Positions 46,716 to 55,814 of a DNA stretch of 59,037 nt are shown in pieces. Under the pieces are notes generated by a model. It ran no database searches. It had not been told where the DNA came from and worked only from the letters and a program-made list of their open reading frames with translations. Every line of letters begins with the position of its first letter. Within the stretch, counting starts at the first letter, position 1. A program made the translations under genes and the position numbers. Source of the stretch: Labilibacter marinus (GTDB taxonomy: Bacteria > Bacteroidota > Bacteroidia > Bacteroidales > Marinilabiliaceae); contig NZ_LXYE02000056.1 in NCBI RefSeq assembly GCF_001659685.2, positions 1-59,037 on the forward strand, written 5' to 3'.

Positions 46716-47852
46716 ATGGACTCAATAGGTACAACATTAGATAACCTACAGGATGCAGGTGTAGCCGAAGTTATGGTGGAGCAAGAAGTCGTAGGGAGTT
46801 TAATAAAACAAGATAATAGCAAAGAAAATTTGCTTCAGAATATTGATATAAATGTTTATGAGTATATTTCTCAGCATATAATACCTGAAAGAGAAGGTGT
46901 CATGGTCTTAGATGCAAACTCATCAACAGATTTTGATCAATACGATTTTTCGAAAATAACAGGGCTTATCAATCTTAGGCAAATAAATAACAGTAGATTT
47001 ATTAATCGATTTTTAATTAAGGTTAATAGGTCATTACCTGATGCTGGTATTTTTATTGGTTGTGTGGAAACGGTACGATATAAAAAAAGGAAACATTTTG
47101 AGAAAGGAAAAAATTTCTTAAAATTACTGACTTGGTTGTTTATATTTATAATTCATAGGGTCTCACCTAAAACAAAATATCTACAAAAGATATATTTTGG
47201 CTTAACTAAAGGGCGATATCGTTGGGTTACCATGGCGGAAGCCTTAGGTAGAATTGTAAGTTGTGGATTTGAGATAATTGAGTATAAGGAGGTAAATGGA
47301 AAACTGTACTTTGTAGTGATGAAAACAGCTGAACCTGACTTTAGTAAAAAGCCATCATTTGGTCCTCTTTTCCCAATGAATAGAGTCGGTAAAGGAGGTG
47401 AAATGATAAAGGTTTATAAATTTAGAACTATGCATCCTTATGCGGAATACTTACAAGGTTTTGTAGTTAAACTAAATGGTTATAACGAAGTTGGTAAACC
47501 TGCCAATGATTTTAGGTTAGCAGGTTGGGGACAAATATTTAGAAAGTATTGGTTAGATGAATTGCCTCAATTATATAACCTTCTTAAAGGTGATTTAGGT
47601 GTAGTAGGTGTTCGTCCTTTGAGTAAGACTCGTTTTAATGAATTGCCTAAAGAAGTTCAAGAAATGAGGGTTAAGTTTAAGCCAGGTTGTATTCCGCCAT
47701 ATGTAGCTTTAAATATGCCCGACTCAGATGGTAATATCGAAGCCGAGCGCATTTATATGGAAGAAAGGTTAAAAAATGGTTTTCGTACGGATATTAAGTA
47801 CTTCTTTTTAGCAGTATATAATATTCTAACGGGTAAGATAACCAGCTCTTAA
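46716..47852 (+). CDS. Polyprenyl-phosphate phosphoglycosyltransferase with N-terminal extension
   Basis: A 378-residue sugar transferase that would start repeat-unit synthesis by putting a sugar phosphate on undecaprenyl phosphate. The C-terminal 190 residues carry the monotopic PGT signature: VGKGGEMIKVYKFRTM, then FRKYWLDELPQLYNLLKGDLGVVGVRPL, then FKPGC. The usual single membrane helix is replaced by a long N-terminal region of about 210 residues. That region includes GIFIGCVETVRYKKRKHF, a hydrophobic segment ending VSP (128-145) and a GRYRWVTMAEALGRIVSCGFEI block. I recall this architecture in other Bacteroidota polysaccharide loci; the extension's role is unknown. Last gene of the locus. 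Confidence 0.85.
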   Translation: MDSIGTTLDNLQDAGVAEVMVEQEVVGSLIKQDNSKENLLQNIDINVYEYISQHIIPEREGVMVLDANSSTDFDQYDFSKITGLINLRQINNSRFINRFLIKVNRSLPDAGIFIGCVETVRYKKRKHFEKGKNFLKLLTWLFIFIIHRVSPKTKYLQKIYFGLTKGRYRWVTMAEALGRIVSCGFEIIEYKEVNGKLYFVVMKTAEPDFSKKPSFGPLFPMNRVGKGGEMIKVYKFRTMHPYAEYLQGFVVKLNGYNEVGKPANDFRLAGWGQIFRKYWLDELPQLYNLLKGDLGVVGVRPLSKTRFNELPKEVQEMRVKFKPGCIPPYVALNMPDSDGNIEAERIYMEERLKNGFRTDIKYFFLAVYNILTGKITSS

Positions 47853-47854
47853 CT

Positions 47855-48370
47855 TTACCACTTATTAAAACTGAGGATATCATAGATATCCTTTCTTTTT
47901 TTCTCGGGAGCTTTAATTTCTATAGGGTATCCAATAGCTAGTATAGCTATAGGTTCCCAATTCTCGGGAGAAGGAATAACTTGCTTGACTATTGCTGGAT
48001 TAAAATGACAAACCCAACAGGTTCCAAGTCCTAATTCTGTTGCTATAAGTGTCATGTGATCTAATGCAATGGCAATGTCAATATCACAGTGGTCTTTCTT
48101 ATCAAAAGACCTTTTCCAAGATAATTCATGATTTCCATATGCAATAATCAGGTTTGGAACCTTGCTAAACCAATCCCTATCATAAGCAGGTTTTAACCGA
48201 TTCAATATTTCTTGGTTGTCAATAGCTACAAACCTCCTAGGTTGCTTATTCGCAGCAGAAGGAGCCAAACGTCCTGCATTAACTACTTGCTTAATTAATG
48301 TCTGGTCTACTTTATTTTCGTGATATTCTCTTACTGAATATCTAGATCTCATGAGCTCTTTAAAATGCAT
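47855..48370 (-). CDS. Nitroreductase-family FMN oxidoreductase
   Basis: A 171-residue flavoprotein of the nitroreductase family. The N-terminal RSRYSVREY motif binds the FMN phosphate. SAANKQPRRF and LGLGTCWVCHF are the other family blocks. The short form is typical of Bacteroidota. The physiological substrate is unknown. The gene is convergent with the phosphoglycosyltransferase, with stop codons two bases apart, so it marks the right edge of the polysaccharide locus. Confidence 0.88.
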   Translation of the reverse strand: MHFKELMRSRYSVREYHENKVDQTLIKQVVNAGRLAPSAANKQPRRFVAIDNQEILNRLKPAYDRDWFSKVPNLIIAYGNHELSWKRSFDKKDHCDIDIAIALDHMTLIATELGLGTCWVCHFNPAIVKQVIPSPENWEPIAILAIGYPIEIKAPEKKRKDIYDILSFNKW

Positions 48371-48461
48371 AGTTTTTCACTTTTAATTACTTTAAATATA
48401 TCAAATGTTCTTTGTATTTTTCGTGTCAAATAAAATTTTAGAAAATGTCTAAATAGAGCCC

Positions 48462-49226
48462 ATGTTTTTCATCCTCTCCAAATTATTATCCTTTTTTCTA
48501 TCCCCAGTATGGTGGATTACTGTTTTGTTATTGTTGTATTTGATATTAAAGCGATATAAAAAAAGAAGAGTCTTTTTAATGCTTTCTGTCGGAATACTAC
48601 TTGTGTTTTCTAACTCCTTACTGTTTTATCATGTAAGTGCATGGTGGGAGGGAGATTTGCAGAATAATAATGAAATTGGACATTACGATGGAGTCATTTT
48701 GTTAGGAGGATTTTCTAGTTATCAAGAAAATCAGGAACGCATTATTTTTAATGGAAGTTCTGATAGGTTATTGCAAGCAATTAACTTATATAAGATAGGA
48801 AAGGCTGACCGCTTTATTTTTGCAGGAGGTTCGGCTAGTGTTATTGTTCGGGAAAAAGGAGAAGGTGAGTATATGGGAGATTTTCTTAGTACTCTTGGAA
48901 TATCTAAGGATAGTATTTTAGTAGAAGCAAAATCCAGAAATACTCACGAAAATGCACAAGAAACCATGAAGGTTTTAAAGGATGCATATTTAGAAAAGGG
49001 CAATTACCTGTTGGTTACCTCAGGCTTTCATATGAAGCGAGCCATGGGCTGTTTTAAAAAGGAAGGCATTCAAGTTACTCCCTACTCAACAGACTTACTA
49101 AGGGGTAATTTGCCACCTGAAATATGGGAAGTATTTACTCCTTCTGCAACAGCACTAGCTACTTGGGAACGTTTATTTAGGGAATGGGTAGGGTATGTTG
49201 TGTATAAGATAAAAGGCTATGTGTAA
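48462..49226 (+). CDS. YdcF/ElyC (DUF218) family membrane protein
   Basis: A 254-residue protein with two N-terminal membrane segments (about 5-25 and 34-57) and a periplasmic DUF218 domain. ILLGGFSSYQEN, DRLLQAINLYK, FAGGSA, SRNTHENAQET and VTSGFHMKRAMGCFK are the family motifs. E. coli ElyC influences peptidoglycan and lipid-carrier metabolism. A role in recycling or supply of undecaprenyl carrier would fit a neighbour of the polysaccharide locus, but this is inference. It is divergent from the nitroreductase. Confidence 0.85.
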   Translation: MFFILSKLLSFFLSPVWWITVLLLLYLILKRYKKRRVFLMLSVGILLVFSNSLLFYHVSAWWEGDLQNNNEIGHYDGVILLGGFSSYQENQERIIFNGSSDRLLQAINLYKIGKADRFIFAGGSASVIVREKGEGEYMGDFLSTLGISKDSILVEAKSRNTHENAQETMKVLKDAYLEKGNYLLVTSGFHMKRAMGCFKKEGIQVTPYSTDLLRGNLPPEIWEVFTPSATALATWERLFREWVGYVVYKIKGYV

Positions 49227-49311
49227 AAGTACATAGTGTATGGTATATCCTATTTACTGCCAACTTTTTTTCTACTTTTGCAAAATCAATTATCACACAG
49301 AATAATACTAG

Positions 49312-51291
49312 ATGGATTTTAAACCAGAGTTGTTGATTCCTGCAGGAAATATTGAGGCGTTTCATGCTGCAGTTGAAGGAGGGGCAGACGCTATATTTTT
49401 AGGATTAAAGCAGTTTAATGCGCGAGGACGTGCCGTAAATTTTTCTAACCCTCAGTTAATAACCATGCTTGATATAGCAGGTAAAAAGGGAGTGAAAATA
49501 TACGTTACGCTAAACACGGTAATTAAAAATCACGAAATATCGGAGCTGTTAGATGTCTTGAATTTTCTTTCGCAGACAGCTGTTAGTGCAGTTATTATTC
49601 AGGATTGGGGTATTTGGTATTTGGCCAAAACGTTTTTTCCTGATTTGGTTATTCATGCGAGTACACAAATGGCCAACCATAACTCAATTGGTGCCAATTT
49701 CTCGAAGAAAGCAAAGATTGAAAGAGTTATTTTAGCCAGAGAATTAACCTATCCTGAACTCACAGAAATCATGAAAAAGGCGGAGGGCGAAATAGAAATA
49801 TTTGTTCACGGAGCCTTGTGTTATTCCTTTTCTGGATTGTGTTTGTTTAGTAGTTATTTGGGTGGTAAGGGCGCAAATCGCGGACAGTGCACGCAGCCGT
49901 GTCGTAGGGTGTTTAATGATAATGGTAAAAAACATGCCATCTTTTCGTTAAAGGATAATCAGCAGATTAAGTTGGTGCCCGACTTTACTAAAATGAAAGT
50001 AGCCTCACTAAAAATTGAAGGAAGAATGAAGTCGGCAGCTTATGTGCATCGCGTGGCTCAAGCATACCGCATGGTTATCGATCATCCTGAAAAGATTAAA
50101 GAGGCGGAAGAATTACTGAAATGGGATTTTGGTCGTGAAAAAACCGACTATTTTATGGGCGGTAAAGTGAAGGGAGCTATCTCTGATAATACCAATAATG
50201 GTATATTTATGGGTACGGTTAAGAAGTTGAGCGATGAAGGTTTTTGGGTAAGACCGAAGTTAGATTTGGAGCGTGGTCAGCAATTGCGTGTTGTTAATAA
50301 AGTAGGCGAGTCGGTATCTGTTAAGGTAAAAGAGTTTGCCGAAGAAAATGGCACTTACCACGTGCATACCTCAAAAGCAATTAGAAAAAATGATGATGTT
50401 TATTTAATTGGATTGCCTTCGAAAAATTTTCCGAATAAATTTGAAGATTTAAAACACCAAAGCATTAAGCCGATAAGTGGTGCCTATAAACGAAAAATTA
50501 GGAAAAGGATAGATATAACGAATGAGAAAAGCAATAGAGCTGAGTTTTATGTACGTATAGATAATTTGGACTGGTTACGTAAACTTCGCGTAGATGACTT
50601 TAAAGGGATATTTTTAGATATCACGAAAAATGATTGGAAAAAAATTCCGTTTGATAGTCCATTCTTTAAAAAGAATTTATTCCGTTTCTACGTGGAGTTA
50701 CCTGGTTTTGTAGCCGAGACCAATGTGGAAGAATTGTTGAAAGATATTAAATGGTTGCATCGCAAAGGAATGAAAAACTTTGTATTGAGTCATCTTTCGC
50801 AGTTGGATATGATACCTAAGGGATGTAATGTAGTTACAAATGAAAGGGTTTATATATATAACGATGCGGCCATTAATGGTATCAAATCGTTTAGTGTAAA
50901 GCAAGTAACATATCCAATAGAAAACGATTTTGAAAATTTGCAAAAGGGTACTTCGCGTGATGGAATTTTGCCGGTATACTCTAATCCCGAATTGTTTTTT
51001 GCACGTATGCCAGTTGAGGTATTTAATCGTGAAAACGAATTTAAGGATAATACAGAAAACGAATTTACGCGTTATGTGCGTAATGGAATGACTTCTGTTT
51101 ATTCAAAAACTCCAGTTGCTTTAATGCAATATGCTACTCTGCTCAAAAAAGAAGGTTTCTTTAGATTCTTGTTCGATTTAAGAACTGAGGCCCCTTCGAA
51201 ACATTTGCCTACTAAATTATTTAAAAAGTTTAAAGCATCCGAGCAATTACAGCCATCGACAACCTTTAATTTTAAGAAAGGCTTGAGTTAG
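49312..51291 (+). CDS. U32 family protein (RNA hydroxylation type, RlhA/TrhP-like)
   Basis: A 659-residue protein. The N-terminal 300 residues are the U32 domain: ELLIPAGNIEAFHAAVEGGADAIFLG, then EIFVHGALCYSFSGLCLFSS, and RGQCTQPCRR, giving four conserved cysteines. Though called peptidases, studied members (RlhA, TrhP) hydroxylate RNA, acting on 23S rRNA C2501 or tRNA U34. The long C-terminal part resembles the RlhA type. A TACTTTTG box at 49273-49280 lies 32 bases before the ATG, without a clear -33 element. A terminator follows. Confidence 0.85.
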   Translation: MDFKPELLIPAGNIEAFHAAVEGGADAIFLGLKQFNARGRAVNFSNPQLITMLDIAGKKGVKIYVTLNTVIKNHEISELLDVLNFLSQTAVSAVIIQDWGIWYLAKTFFPDLVIHASTQMANHNSIGANFSKKAKIERVILARELTYPELTEIMKKAEGEIEIFVHGALCYSFSGLCLFSSYLGGKGANRGQCTQPCRRVFNDNGKKHAIFSLKDNQQIKLVPDFTKMKVASLKIEGRMKSAAYVHRVAQAYRMVIDHPEKIKEAEELLKWDFGREKTDYFMGGKVKGAISDNTNNGIFMGTVKKLSDEGFWVRPKLDLERGQQLRVVNKVGESVSVKVKEFAEENGTYHVHTSKAIRKNDDVYLIGLPSKNFPNKFEDLKHQSIKPISGAYKRKIRKRIDITNEKSNRAEFYVRIDNLDWLRKLRVDDFKGIFLDITKNDWKKIPFDSPFFKKNLFRFYVELPGFVAETNVEELLKDIKWLHRKGMKNFVLSHLSQLDMIPKGCNVVTNERVYIYNDAAINGIKSFSVKQVTYPIENDFENLQKGTSRDGILPVYSNPELFFARMPVEVFNRENEFKDNTENEFTRYVRNGMTSVYSKTPVALMQYATLLKKEGFFRFLFDLRTEAPSKHLPTKLFKKFKASEQLQPSTTFNFKKGLS

Positions 51292-51337
51292 GAGAGAGTC
51301 GAAAGTTATAAAGAACTGAGTAAACTAAACTAATATA

Positions 51338-51373
51338 AACCTTGCAGGTCTCAATGACTTGTAAGGTTTTTTT
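51338..51373 (+). terminator. Intrinsic terminator of the U32 gene
   Basis: A 13-bp stem (AACCTTGCAGGTC paired with GACTTGTAAGGTT, two wobble pairs) with loop TCAAT is followed by seven T, 46 bases after the stop codon. Confidence 0.85.
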
Positions 51374-51393
51374 GTCTCAAATTTTATCAATAA

Positions 51394-51640
51394 AGTTAGC
51401 CCCAAATATCTAAAATCTAATGGTTTCATCTTTAGAGTTGGCTCCACGAATTCCCAGCCAAAAAGGAAGCCGTGGAGAAACCTCCATAGCTTTCCTCGAC
51501 AATGAAATGACATTTAGAGTTATCTCCATTAGCTCGTGTGTAAGAAATCAGGTTTTGGAGATGTCTAAGGGCTTTCACTTTCTAAAAAGTTGCTTTGGGA
51601 GTTACCTTCAAAGCCCCAATCATGGACTTCTGACACCAAC
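51394..51640 (+). repeat. Degenerate 41-bp tandem repeat array in the U32/TonB intergenic region
   Basis: The 458-base gap between the U32 gene and the TonB receptor shows a phased motif. Copies are AGTTAGCCCCA (51394), AGTTGGCTCCA (51436), AGAAACCTCCA (51476), AGTTATCTCCA (51518), AGATGTCTAAG (51559) and AGTTACCTTCA (51600). Spacings are 42, 40, 42, 41 and 41 bases. Most copies follow TAG or TGG, so they read T-R-G-A-G...C-T-C-C-A and could form small hairpins. A larger hairpin (CTCCACG/CGTGGAG, 51442-51477) spans copies two and three. The bases between motifs are poorly conserved. The region looks richer in G+C than its surroundings. The open frame at 51420-51668 does not look like a gene. 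Confidence 0.5.
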
Positions 51641-51749
51641 TCTTAGCCTATATTCCCATTCGTCTTAAAAAAACAACCATTCGGTAACACTCTTTTTCAT
51701 TTTGATGGCTTAGTCCGCACTTTTGAAGTGTCAATTAAATAGAAACAGA

Positions 51750-53882
51750 ATGAAAACGATACTTACTTTACTCATATTTTTTATAACAACATCTGCCATT
51801 GCTCAAATTGTAGTTTCTGGCAAGGTATGCGATAAAAACGGAGAAGCATTGGTTGGTGTTAATATCTATTTTAAGGATACTTATGATGGAACCATTACTG
51901 ATTTTAATGGTGATTTTGAGGCCGAAACGCAGAATGAAAACGCAGTTTTAATCGCTCAATTTGTAGGTTATGAAACCTACGAGAAAGCTATCCCTTCGCA
52001 TAAGGATACTCTTAATATTGTTTTAAAGGATGATATGCAAAGTATCGAAGGGGTAACGGTAACAGCAGGAACTTTTGCCGCTGGAGATAAGCATAAAGCT
52101 TCGGTAATGAAATCGCTTGATATATATACTACGGCAGGTTCCTTGGGGAATATAACAGGAGCTTTAAATTCTTTGCCAGGTACTCAACAAGCCAATGATG
52201 ATGGGCGTTTATTGGTGCGTGGTGGTGCAGCTTACGAAACCAAAACGGTTATTGATGGCGTGCTAGCTGGAAAACCTTATTTTTCTAAAGTGCCTGATGC
52301 GCCTACCAGAAGCCGTTTTTCGCCTTCTTTGTTTTCTGGTATGATGTTTAGTACGGGCGGTTATTCCGCAGAATACGGACAGGCATTATCGTCGGTGTTG
52401 GTTTTGGAGAGCAATGATTTATATACGGAGGATGTTATTTCGCTTTCGTTAATGAGTATTGGTACAGAGTTGAACGTGACGGAAATCTGGAAAAACAATT
52501 CGCTTTCTATAACGGGTAGTTACATCAATATGGCACCTTATTATAACGTCATCAATACTAAGTATGATTGGGAAAAACCCACCGAGTCAGGTAGCGGAAG
52601 CATCATTTATCGTCATAAAACCAAGAAAAATGGAATGCTGAAGACCTATTTTACGGGTGACGGTAGTCATGTTCGGTTTCTAAATGATGCGGGAGTGGAT
52701 GACCTACAGTACGTGACAGAATCTTTGAACCAAAACTACTATGGTAATGTAACTTTTCGTCAGCCTATCGGAGATAAAACATCTTTAAAGCTGGGAGGCT
52801 CTGCTACACTCGATAATCCTGATATTATTTATCACAGCCAGCACATCAAAAATAATGAGCTTAACGCAGAAGTGCGTGCTATGCTTGTGTACGATGTTAA
52901 AGATGGTCTGAAAATAAGATATGGAGCGAGTACTACTTTAACGGATTATCAACAGAACTATCAAGCTCATCCCGATTCATCAACGCATGATTTGGCTTAT
53001 CAGGATTACCTGACAGGTGTATTTGCAGAGGCTCAAATTCAGGTTTCTAAAAACTTGGCCATGTCAACGGGGGTTAGATATGAATATTCTTCCTTATTGG
53101 ATAAAAGTAGCTTGGCACCTCGTTTAGGTATTGCTTTTGCTACAGGAAAGCATAGTCAAGTATCCGCCTCATATGGTCATTTTTACCAGAATCCACAAAG
53201 TGATGAATTAAAGTTTACTTCAATACTAGACTTTGAAAAAGCAGAGCATTATATACTAGGTTATCAAACAGGAAAAACGGATGAGAAGTTTTTTAGGGTA
53301 GAATCGTATTATAAAAAGTATAAAAACCTGGTAAAGTATGATGGTCAGGCTGCTTATTTGCCTAGTTATTATAGCAACGAAGGCAGTGGTGATGCTTATG
53401 GTGTTGACGTGTTTTGGAGAGATAATGAGTCGGTCAAATTTTTAGAATACTGGTTGTCGTATTCGTATATTGATACCCATCGCGAGTATAAAAGCTTCGA
53501 TTTTAAGGCTCAGCCATCCTTTGTATCCAATCATAATTTTTCGGCAGTAGCTAAATATTGGATTTCGGCTATTCATTGCCAGGTAGGAGCTACATACTGG
53601 TTGGCTAGTGGTAGAAACTGGTACGAAAATACCCCAGATGGAAAAATTACGCATCAAGCAGACTTAAGTAATGAGCTGAATGTAAACCTCAGTTATATCA
53701 CTCAATTTTTTGGTAATCGCACCATTATTCATTTTTCCTTATCCAATGCATTGGGAAATAATAATGTGTATGCTTATCGCCCAGGACCTATACGAAATAC
53801 GGATGGAAGCCAGGTATACTTGCCACAGTCAAACGATGTTAAACAATTCGCCTTTTTAGGAATATTTATAACTTTAAATTAA
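51750..53882 (+). CDS. TonB-dependent receptor with carboxypeptidase-like N-domain
   Basis: An outer-membrane receptor of about 710 residues. ATG 51750 begins a clean signal peptide (ending SAIAQ); the frame extends to a TTG at 51723. A CarboxypepD_reg-like domain (VVSGKVCDKNGEALVGVNIYFKDT, 18-100) precedes the plug (about 105-215, LNSLPGTQQ and LLVRGGAAYETKTVIDG). A beta-barrel follows and ends with an aromatic-poor strand (FLGIFITLN). At 710 residues it is short for the phylum. No SusD partner is present, so it is not a classic glycan receptor. It heads a module with an exported helical protein and a LytS/LytTR pair. Confidence 0.88.
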   Translation: MKTILTLLIFFITTSAIAQIVVSGKVCDKNGEALVGVNIYFKDTYDGTITDFNGDFEAETQNENAVLIAQFVGYETYEKAIPSHKDTLNIVLKDDMQSIEGVTVTAGTFAAGDKHKASVMKSLDIYTTAGSLGNITGALNSLPGTQQANDDGRLLVRGGAAYETKTVIDGVLAGKPYFSKVPDAPTRSRFSPSLFSGMMFSTGGYSAEYGQALSSVLVLESNDLYTEDVISLSLMSIGTELNVTEIWKNNSLSITGSYINMAPYYNVINTKYDWEKPTESGSGSIIYRHKTKKNGMLKTYFTGDGSHVRFLNDAGVDDLQYVTESLNQNYYGNVTFRQPIGDKTSLKLGGSATLDNPDIIYHSQHIKNNELNAEVRAMLVYDVKDGLKIRYGASTTLTDYQQNYQAHPDSSTHDLAYQDYLTGVFAEAQIQVSKNLAMSTGVRYEYSSLLDKSSLAPRLGIAFATGKHSQVSASYGHFYQNPQSDELKFTSILDFEKAEHYILGYQTGKTDEKFFRVESYYKKYKNLVKYDGQAAYLPSYYSNEGSGDAYGVDVFWRDNESVKFLEYWLSYSYIDTHREYKSFDFKAQPSFVSNHNFSAVAKYWISAIHCQVGATYWLASGRNWYENTPDGKITHQADLSNELNVNLSYITQFFGNRTIIHFSLSNALGNNNVYAYRPGPIRNTDGSQVYLPQSNDVKQFAFLGIFITLN

Positions 53883-53915
53883 TTACCGATATTGTCGGTA
53901 CAAATTCTAATTACA

Positions 53916-54563
53916 ATGAAAAATACAGTCATTACATTAGCAACAGTTTTAATTTTTATTTCCATTTTCGAATTCAGTGTTTCTGCATCTAATTACCATG
54001 ATGTGATGAAACAGAATATCGAAAAAATGTACAAAGTAAAAACCGTGGAAGAACTAGCCTCTATTTCGGGTACGTTTTATCGTGTGTCTGAAAAGGAAAA
54101 AGCAGAATGGTTGCCTTTATATTATGCTTCTTACTCTTTGGTAAGAGTTGCTTTTTTCACTAAAGATGCGAATGTTATTCACCAATATTTAGATACTGCG
54201 CAAGGCTATTTAGACCAGTTGAAAAAGCAGCAACCGAAGGAGTCGGAAGTATTTGCGCTTCAGGGATTGTTGTATTCTATGCGAATTACCAGCATGTCAA
54301 AAGGCATGAAATACTCTATGCTATCGAACGAAGAATTGGATAAGGCACAAGTGCTAAATGATAAGAATCCGCGTATTTATTATTGTCGAGGAAATAATGT
54401 TTTTCATACGCCATCAATGTTTGGAGGCGGAAAATCGAAAGCTAAACCTATTTATGAAAAAGCAGCCAGTTTATTTAAAGAAGATACATCAAAAATTGAC
54501 TTTTGGCCAACTTGGGATAGTCAGCATAATAATGAAATGTTAAAGCAGTGCAAAGAAGACTAA
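53916..54563 (+). CDS. Exported helical (TPR-like) protein of unknown function
   Basis: About 215 residues. ATG 53916 begins a signal peptide (ending FSVSAS); the frame opens earlier at a TTG (53892). The mature part is predicted helical, with a pattern like tetratricopeptide repeats (LPLYYASYSLVRVAFF, then a segment with VIHQYLDTAQGYLDQL, and YCRGNNVFHTP). A conserved-looking MFGGGKSKA stretch near residue 175 resembles a turn, not a P-loop. It is probably periplasmic, between the receptor and the sensor kinase, and could pass a signal. I do not recognise a named family. Confidence 0.7.
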   Translation: MKNTVITLATVLIFISIFEFSVSASNYHDVMKQNIEKMYKVKTVEELASISGTFYRVSEKEKAEWLPLYYASYSLVRVAFFTKDANVIHQYLDTAQGYLDQLKKQQPKESEVFALQGLLYSMRITSMSKGMKYSMLSNEELDKAQVLNDKNPRIYYCRGNNVFHTPSMFGGGKSKAKPIYEKAASLFKEDTSKIDFWPTWDSQHNNEMLKQCKED

Positions 54564-54564
54564 T

Positions 54565-55626
54565 ATGGCTGAAGTAAAAAGAGTAAGCGAAAAGATGAAC
54601 CTAAAAAAGTTAATCACTATAGGTTTTATTTGCATCGTTATAGGAACGCTTTCGAGGCTATTTTTAGGAGGTAAACTAGATGGTGATATAAGTTCATGGT
54701 TATATAATGTCGGTTATTCTTTAATGATTGGTTATGGTTTGTTTGCCAATGGTTATGTAATTGCTTTGGTTGAAAAACGATGGTTATCCTGGATTAAAAG
54801 ACCCGTTAAAAGTGTGTTGATTGCATTTGTAATAACCACCATATATTCAACCTTAGTTATTTTATTCACCAATTGGTTTTGGTATTCGCTCATCATGGGA
54901 GTAGCTTGGGATAAGTTTTTAGTTTACGGTAAAGCTATACTTATACTGGAGTATGTAGTGCTTTATCTGATTACCTTATTTTTTTATGCCAGAGCTTTTT
55001 TTGCTGAATGGCGCAGATCGATTCTAGCCGAAGAGAAACTGAAACAGGAGGCTATTTCCTTACAATATAAAGTATTGAGTAATCAGGTTAATCCGCATTT
55101 TCTTTTCAATAGTTTAAATGTATTAAACTCATTAATCAAGATAGATGCAGATAGGGCCGAAAGCTTTGTCAACAAACTTTCGGGCTTTTACCGAAACCTA
55201 TTATCCTTTAGAGGTAAGGAAATAATTTCGGTAGAGGATGAGGTGAGTTTCGTTCAGCAATATCTCGATTTACAGCAAGTTCGCTTTGGTGACAATATTG
55301 TGACTAAAATGGACTTAAACGGAGCAAAGCAGCATCAAATAATACCTATGACTTTGCAGTTGCTAGTGGAGAACGCTATTAAACACAATCAGATTAACAA
55401 GGAGAACCCTTTAGAAATTAAAATATTTGCAGCAGATAAGTATTTAGTGGTAGAAAATAATTTTATGCCATACCAAAGTCCTGTGGATGGAGAAAAGTTG
55501 GGGCTTCATAGTTTAAAGGAACGTTATAGTTTTTTAACGGATAACCCCATGGAGGTAGAAGTTAAGGATGATAAATTTGTGGTAAGAGTGCCATTGCTGA
55601 TTTTCGAACTTGATGATGAGGTTTAA
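54565..55626 (+). CDS. LytS-type sensor histidine kinase
   Basis: A 353-residue membrane kinase with four or more N-terminal membrane segments (about 14-155). The His_kinase domain follows with NPHFLFNSLNVLNSL (phospho-acceptor His178). The ATP-binding region contains LQLLVENAIKHN (N box) and a GLHSLKERY segment. It has no separate ligand domain, so sensing is likely through the membrane part or a partner. It starts one base after the exported protein's stop and is followed, after 188 bases, by its likely LytTR regulator. Confidence 0.9.
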   Translation: MAEVKRVSEKMNLKKLITIGFICIVIGTLSRLFLGGKLDGDISSWLYNVGYSLMIGYGLFANGYVIALVEKRWLSWIKRPVKSVLIAFVITTIYSTLVILFTNWFWYSLIMGVAWDKFLVYGKAILILEYVVLYLITLFFYARAFFAEWRRSILAEEKLKQEAISLQYKVLSNQVNPHFLFNSLNVLNSLIKIDADRAESFVNKLSGFYRNLLSFRGKEIISVEDEVSFVQQYLDLQQVRFGDNIVTKMDLNGAKQHQIIPMTLQLLVENAIKHNQINKENPLEIKIFAADKYLVVENNFMPYQSPVDGEKLGLHSLKERYSFLTDNPMEVEVKDDKFVVRVPLLIFELDDEV

Positions 55627-55814
55627 CTAGAGTCTGTTTATAAAGTCGATATTTTTAGAGTTTTCAATATAAAGTTCAAATGTAAGGCTTGTGAGGTCAT
55701 AATAAACCAAGGAGTTTTCTTTTCGTAATTGACTGTTTTTATGACAGGTATAACGAAGTAGTTGACTTTATATACGAAAGCTATCTAGAACGCTAAAAAG
55801 AAGAGTAAATAAGA

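Noticed and set aside
14054-47852. Polysaccharide locus considered as a recently integrated island
   Set aside because: No integrase, transposase, flanking direct repeat or tRNA boundary is visible. The AT-richness is common to such loci and is not sufficient evidence.
51420-51668. Open reading frame of 82 codons in the U32/TonB gap
   Set aside because: It overlaps the 41-bp repeat array, whose period is not a multiple of three. The translation is rich in Ser and basic residues without domain character, and there is no ribosome site.
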